Part shown: positions 5,263 through 7,113 of the stretch, one piece after another
Layout of the letters: each line of letters starts with the position of its first letter
Numbering within the stretch: position 1 is the first letter of the stretch
Origin: Bacillota bacterium
Lineage (GTDB): Bacteria; Bacillota; Bacilli; Alicyclobacillales; Alicyclobacillaceae
Assembly: GCA_021820805.1 (NCBI GenBank)
Contig: JAKADF010000165.1
Location: 1-7,113 of the forward strand
Length of the DNA: 7,113 nucleotides
Direction of reading: 5' to 3'
The notes under the pieces: generated by a model
Database searches by the model: none
What the model saw: only the letters and a program-made list of their open reading frames with translations
Told to the model about the DNA's origin: nothing
Program-made: the position numbers and the translations under genes

Positions 5263-6696
5263 ATGTTCGAAGAGCAGTTTTCAATTTTATTTCAAACTGT
5301 TGAGACCATACAGAGTAAGCTAGATACGACTGATTCAAAAGAAAGAATGCTCTTTAGAGAAAAGCTATCGGAAATACACGAGCTCGGTGTTTCGTGGCTC
5401 GACCAATGGATGACACTTGAAGAAAAATTAACGGATGCAATGGACAAGCTTGGAGAATTAAAAACAGGCAATTCACGCACTAACTTTGACCAGACTGTTC
5501 AGGTTCGATACGCCCCAGAACCTAATCATGTTCAGTTAGAGTCTATGATATTTGACATGACCAACCAGACTGAAGTTGCACTGAGGCGCGGCATGGCATA
5601 CTTTGATTTGCTTATGTTTGAAGAAGCAAGTAAAGCCTTAGAGCACGCCGTGCCAACCATAAACGAGCCTGCTGCTTATCTGTTCTTGGCTGCATCCTAC
5701 ACGGCGCTCGGGCGTTTATCGGAAGGCAGGGCACAACTGGAAGCAGTTAAGGCTTACTTAAAAAATCCAACTTTAGCTTGTGCGGCTTCAGAAATTGAAG
5801 CCGTAATTTGCTTGCGGGAAGGTGACAAAGAAGGGGCAGTTAGAGCTTATCTAGATGCTCTATGTGCAATGCCGAACTATACAGATGTGTGGTTCAATTT
5901 AGGTGCTTGTTATTTAGCTATTTCTGAACCCGCCGCAGCTGAGCGAATGCTTGCTCATGTATTAAAACGAGACCCACTTGACCGTGAGGCACATCTCTTA
6001 AGAATTTATTCCTTTTTAGAGCGAAGCTCATACGAAGAGGCATTAACAGAGTGTGAAGATGCGTACAAAAAATTCCCAGATTATTTCGAGCTAATGGCTG
6101 TTTATAGCTATGTCTGCCAAATGACTGGAAATCTGGAATTAGGCGAACGCATAAGTCGGTATATGCTGTCCACCGAGTCAATGCGTGCAGAGGGATACTT
6201 ACATGCAAGCTGGTATGCACTAAATTCTGGTCAATATACAAAATCCCAATTGATTCTGAACAAGCTTTTGTGTATGCATCGTAATCACCCTGCTGGGTTA
6301 CTGCAACTCGCTATTTCTGAAAGCATGAACCCGAATAAGACACGAATTTTAAAGCTGTTATCTGTTTCTATCGACGAACCCTACAAGGACCTGCAAAACA
6401 TTATATCTGGATTAATGCATGCAGACTTAAGCCGAATGAAAGCAGCCTGCAAGTCAGAAAATCTTCCCATTCGGAAACTTGCAGCTTATATTTGCGGGAC
6501 CACCCTTATGCAAAGCGGCCAATATACGGATGCCATGGAGCATCTTTTGCTTGCCAATGCGATTGGAACAAAAAATTTTGCAATTCTTACCGCACTGCAC
6601 GTTACCGCATTAAAACTGGGCAGAATAGATGAAGCGCGGATATTTCTTGACCAAGCTTGTTTGGCTGAGAAACAATATTTGTTAAAATGTCATTAA
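5263..6696 (+). CDS. TPR-repeat protein with N-terminal helical region, function unknown
   Basis: A 477-residue protein I cannot assign to a named family. Residues about 5-68 are charged and heptad-like, rich in E, K and L, and look like a coiled coil. A low-complexity linker (about 69-90) follows. TPR-like helices then run from about 103: 104-137 (RRGMAYFDLLMFEEASKALEHA), 137-168, 174-205 and 208-240 (FNLGACYLAISEPAAAERM, ending RDPLD). More divergent ones lie at 242-274, 275-305 and 310-340, and two more at the C-terminus (about 405-436 and 440-470, LKLGRIDEARIFLDQA). No signal peptide or membrane segment is apparent, so a cytoplasmic scaffold is likely. It begins 76 bases after birA, behind a structured leader and a consensus Shine-Dalgarno, so it may have its own expression control. 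The dinG-like gene follows after 25 bases. B. subtilis has panBCD at this point. Confidence 0.85.
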   Translation: MFEEQFSILFQTVETIQSKLDTTDSKERMLFREKLSEIHELGVSWLDQWMTLEEKLTDAMDKLGELKTGNSRTNFDQTVQVRYAPEPNHVQLESMIFDMTNQTEVALRRGMAYFDLLMFEEASKALEHAVPTINEPAAYLFLAASYTALGRLSEGRAQLEAVKAYLKNPTLACAASEIEAVICLREGDKEGAVRAYLDALCAMPNYTDVWFNLGACYLAISEPAAAERMLAHVLKRDPLDREAHLLRIYSFLERSSYEEALTECEDAYKKFPDYFELMAVYSYVCQMTGNLELGERISRYMLSTESMRAEGYLHASWYALNSGQYTKSQLILNKLLCMHRNHPAGLLQLAISESMNPNKTRILKLLSVSIDEPYKDLQNIISGLMHADLSRMKAACKSENLPIRKLAAYICGTTLMQSGQYTDAMEHLLLANAIGTKNFAILTALHVTALKLGRIDEARIFLDQACLAEKQYLLKCH

Positions 6697-6705
6697 AGGT
6701 AGGCG

Positions 6706-6714
6706 AAAAGAGGT
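6706..6714 (+). promoter_or_regulatory. Shine-Dalgarno supporting the GTG start of dinG
   Basis: AAAAGAGGT at 6706-6714 contains GAGG (6710-6713), eight bases before GTG 6722. The frame starting there opens at once with the exonuclease strand FVVFDLETTG. Confidence 0.6.
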
Positions 6715-6721
6715 ACATTTT

Positions 6722-7113
6722 GTGGAATTTGTAGTTTTTGATTTAGAAACAACTGGTTTGTCTGCAGCAGAAGATGAGATTATTGAAATTGGCGCTGTAC
6801 ACTATATGGACGGAGAAGTAGTTGAAGTTTTTCAAACGCTTATCCGTCCAAATCATACGATTCCCGCCTACATACAATCTCTGACAGGAATAAGTGGACA
6901 GGACATTGAAAATGCTCCAACCATTGAAGAGGCACTTCCAAAATTTCTATCCTTCATAGCTGGTAAAAGACTTGCTGGGCACAATGTTGGGTTCGATCTC
7001 GGGTTTCTACTCAAAACTTGTGAAGATAATGGATATGACCTCCCAACTTCAACGGATGCAATAGATTCATTACTGCTTGCCCGCATACTCATTCCAATAA
7101 TGAAACATTACAC
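6722..7113 (+). CDS. dinG: DinG-type DEDDh exonuclease/helicase, 5' part only
   Basis: The first 130 codons of a gene that runs off the window. They form a DnaQ-like DEDDh 3'-5' exonuclease domain: Exo I is FDLETTG with Asp7 and Glu9, the middle has IRPNHTIPAYIQSLTGIS (41-58), and Exo II is GHNVGFDLGFL with Asp92. Exo III (H..D) would lie beyond the end. In Firmicutes, DinG carries this nuclease domain fused to an XPD-like superfamily 2 helicase, and dinG lies downstream of birA in B. subtilis, so DinG is the best call. A stand-alone DnaQ-like exonuclease cannot be excluded from this fragment alone. The start is GTG 6722, 25 bases after the large TPR gene and with no promoter or terminator seen between, so co-transcription is likely. 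No LexA box is seen close upstream. Confidence 0.8.
   Translation, partial: MEFVVFDLETTGLSAAEDEIIEIGAVHYMDGEVVEVFQTLIRPNHTIPAYIQSLTGISGQDIENAPTIEEALPKFLSFIAGKRLAGHNVGFDLGFLLKTCEDNGYDLPTSTDAIDSLLLARILIPIMKHY

Overview
The window reads as chromosomal DNA from a low-to-mid GC Gram-positive bacterium of the Bacillales. The main clue is the gene order MazG-like pyrophosphohydrolase (ypjD), dapB, bshA, cca, birA, dinG, which is the backbone of the ypjD-dapB-mgsA-bshB1-bshA-cca-birA-panBCD-dinG region of Bacillus subtilis. BshA also implies a bacillithiol-making organism. The many TTG/GTG starts and strong GGAGG ribosome binding sites fit as well. Because mgsA, bshB1 and panBCD are missing from their B. 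subtilis places and two TPR genes are present, I would guess a deeper Bacillales lineage (for example Alicyclobacillaceae-like) rather than Bacillus itself. That placement is inference.

Layout: all eight genes are on the + strand. Positions 1-207 are a leader with a small hairpin and a good -10 box (TATAAT, 115-120). Next come a short MazG-family NTP pyrophosphohydrolase (208-522), a 76-base gap with a 10-bp hairpin whose 3' arm covers the next Shine-Dalgarno, a small TPR protein (599-1024), dapB (1021-1749), bshA (1775-2911), cca (2905-4170) and birA (about 4173-5186). A second 76-base gap with a 10-bp hairpin and an inverted repeat precedes a larger TPR protein (5263-6696). The last gene, running off the window, is a DinG-type exonuclease/helicase (6722 to beyond 7113).

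The genes from 599 to 5186 are overlapping or separated by at most 25 bases, so they probably form one transcription unit. Their roles are diverse housekeeping: nucleotide clean-up, lysine/diaminopimelate synthesis, bacillithiol synthesis, tRNA 3'-end maturation, biotin attachment and biotin-gene repression, and DNA repair. Nothing in the window looks like a mobile element, CRISPR array, RNA gene or defence system. The parts worth a second look are the two unassigned TPR genes with their structured leaders, and an unusually short DapB.
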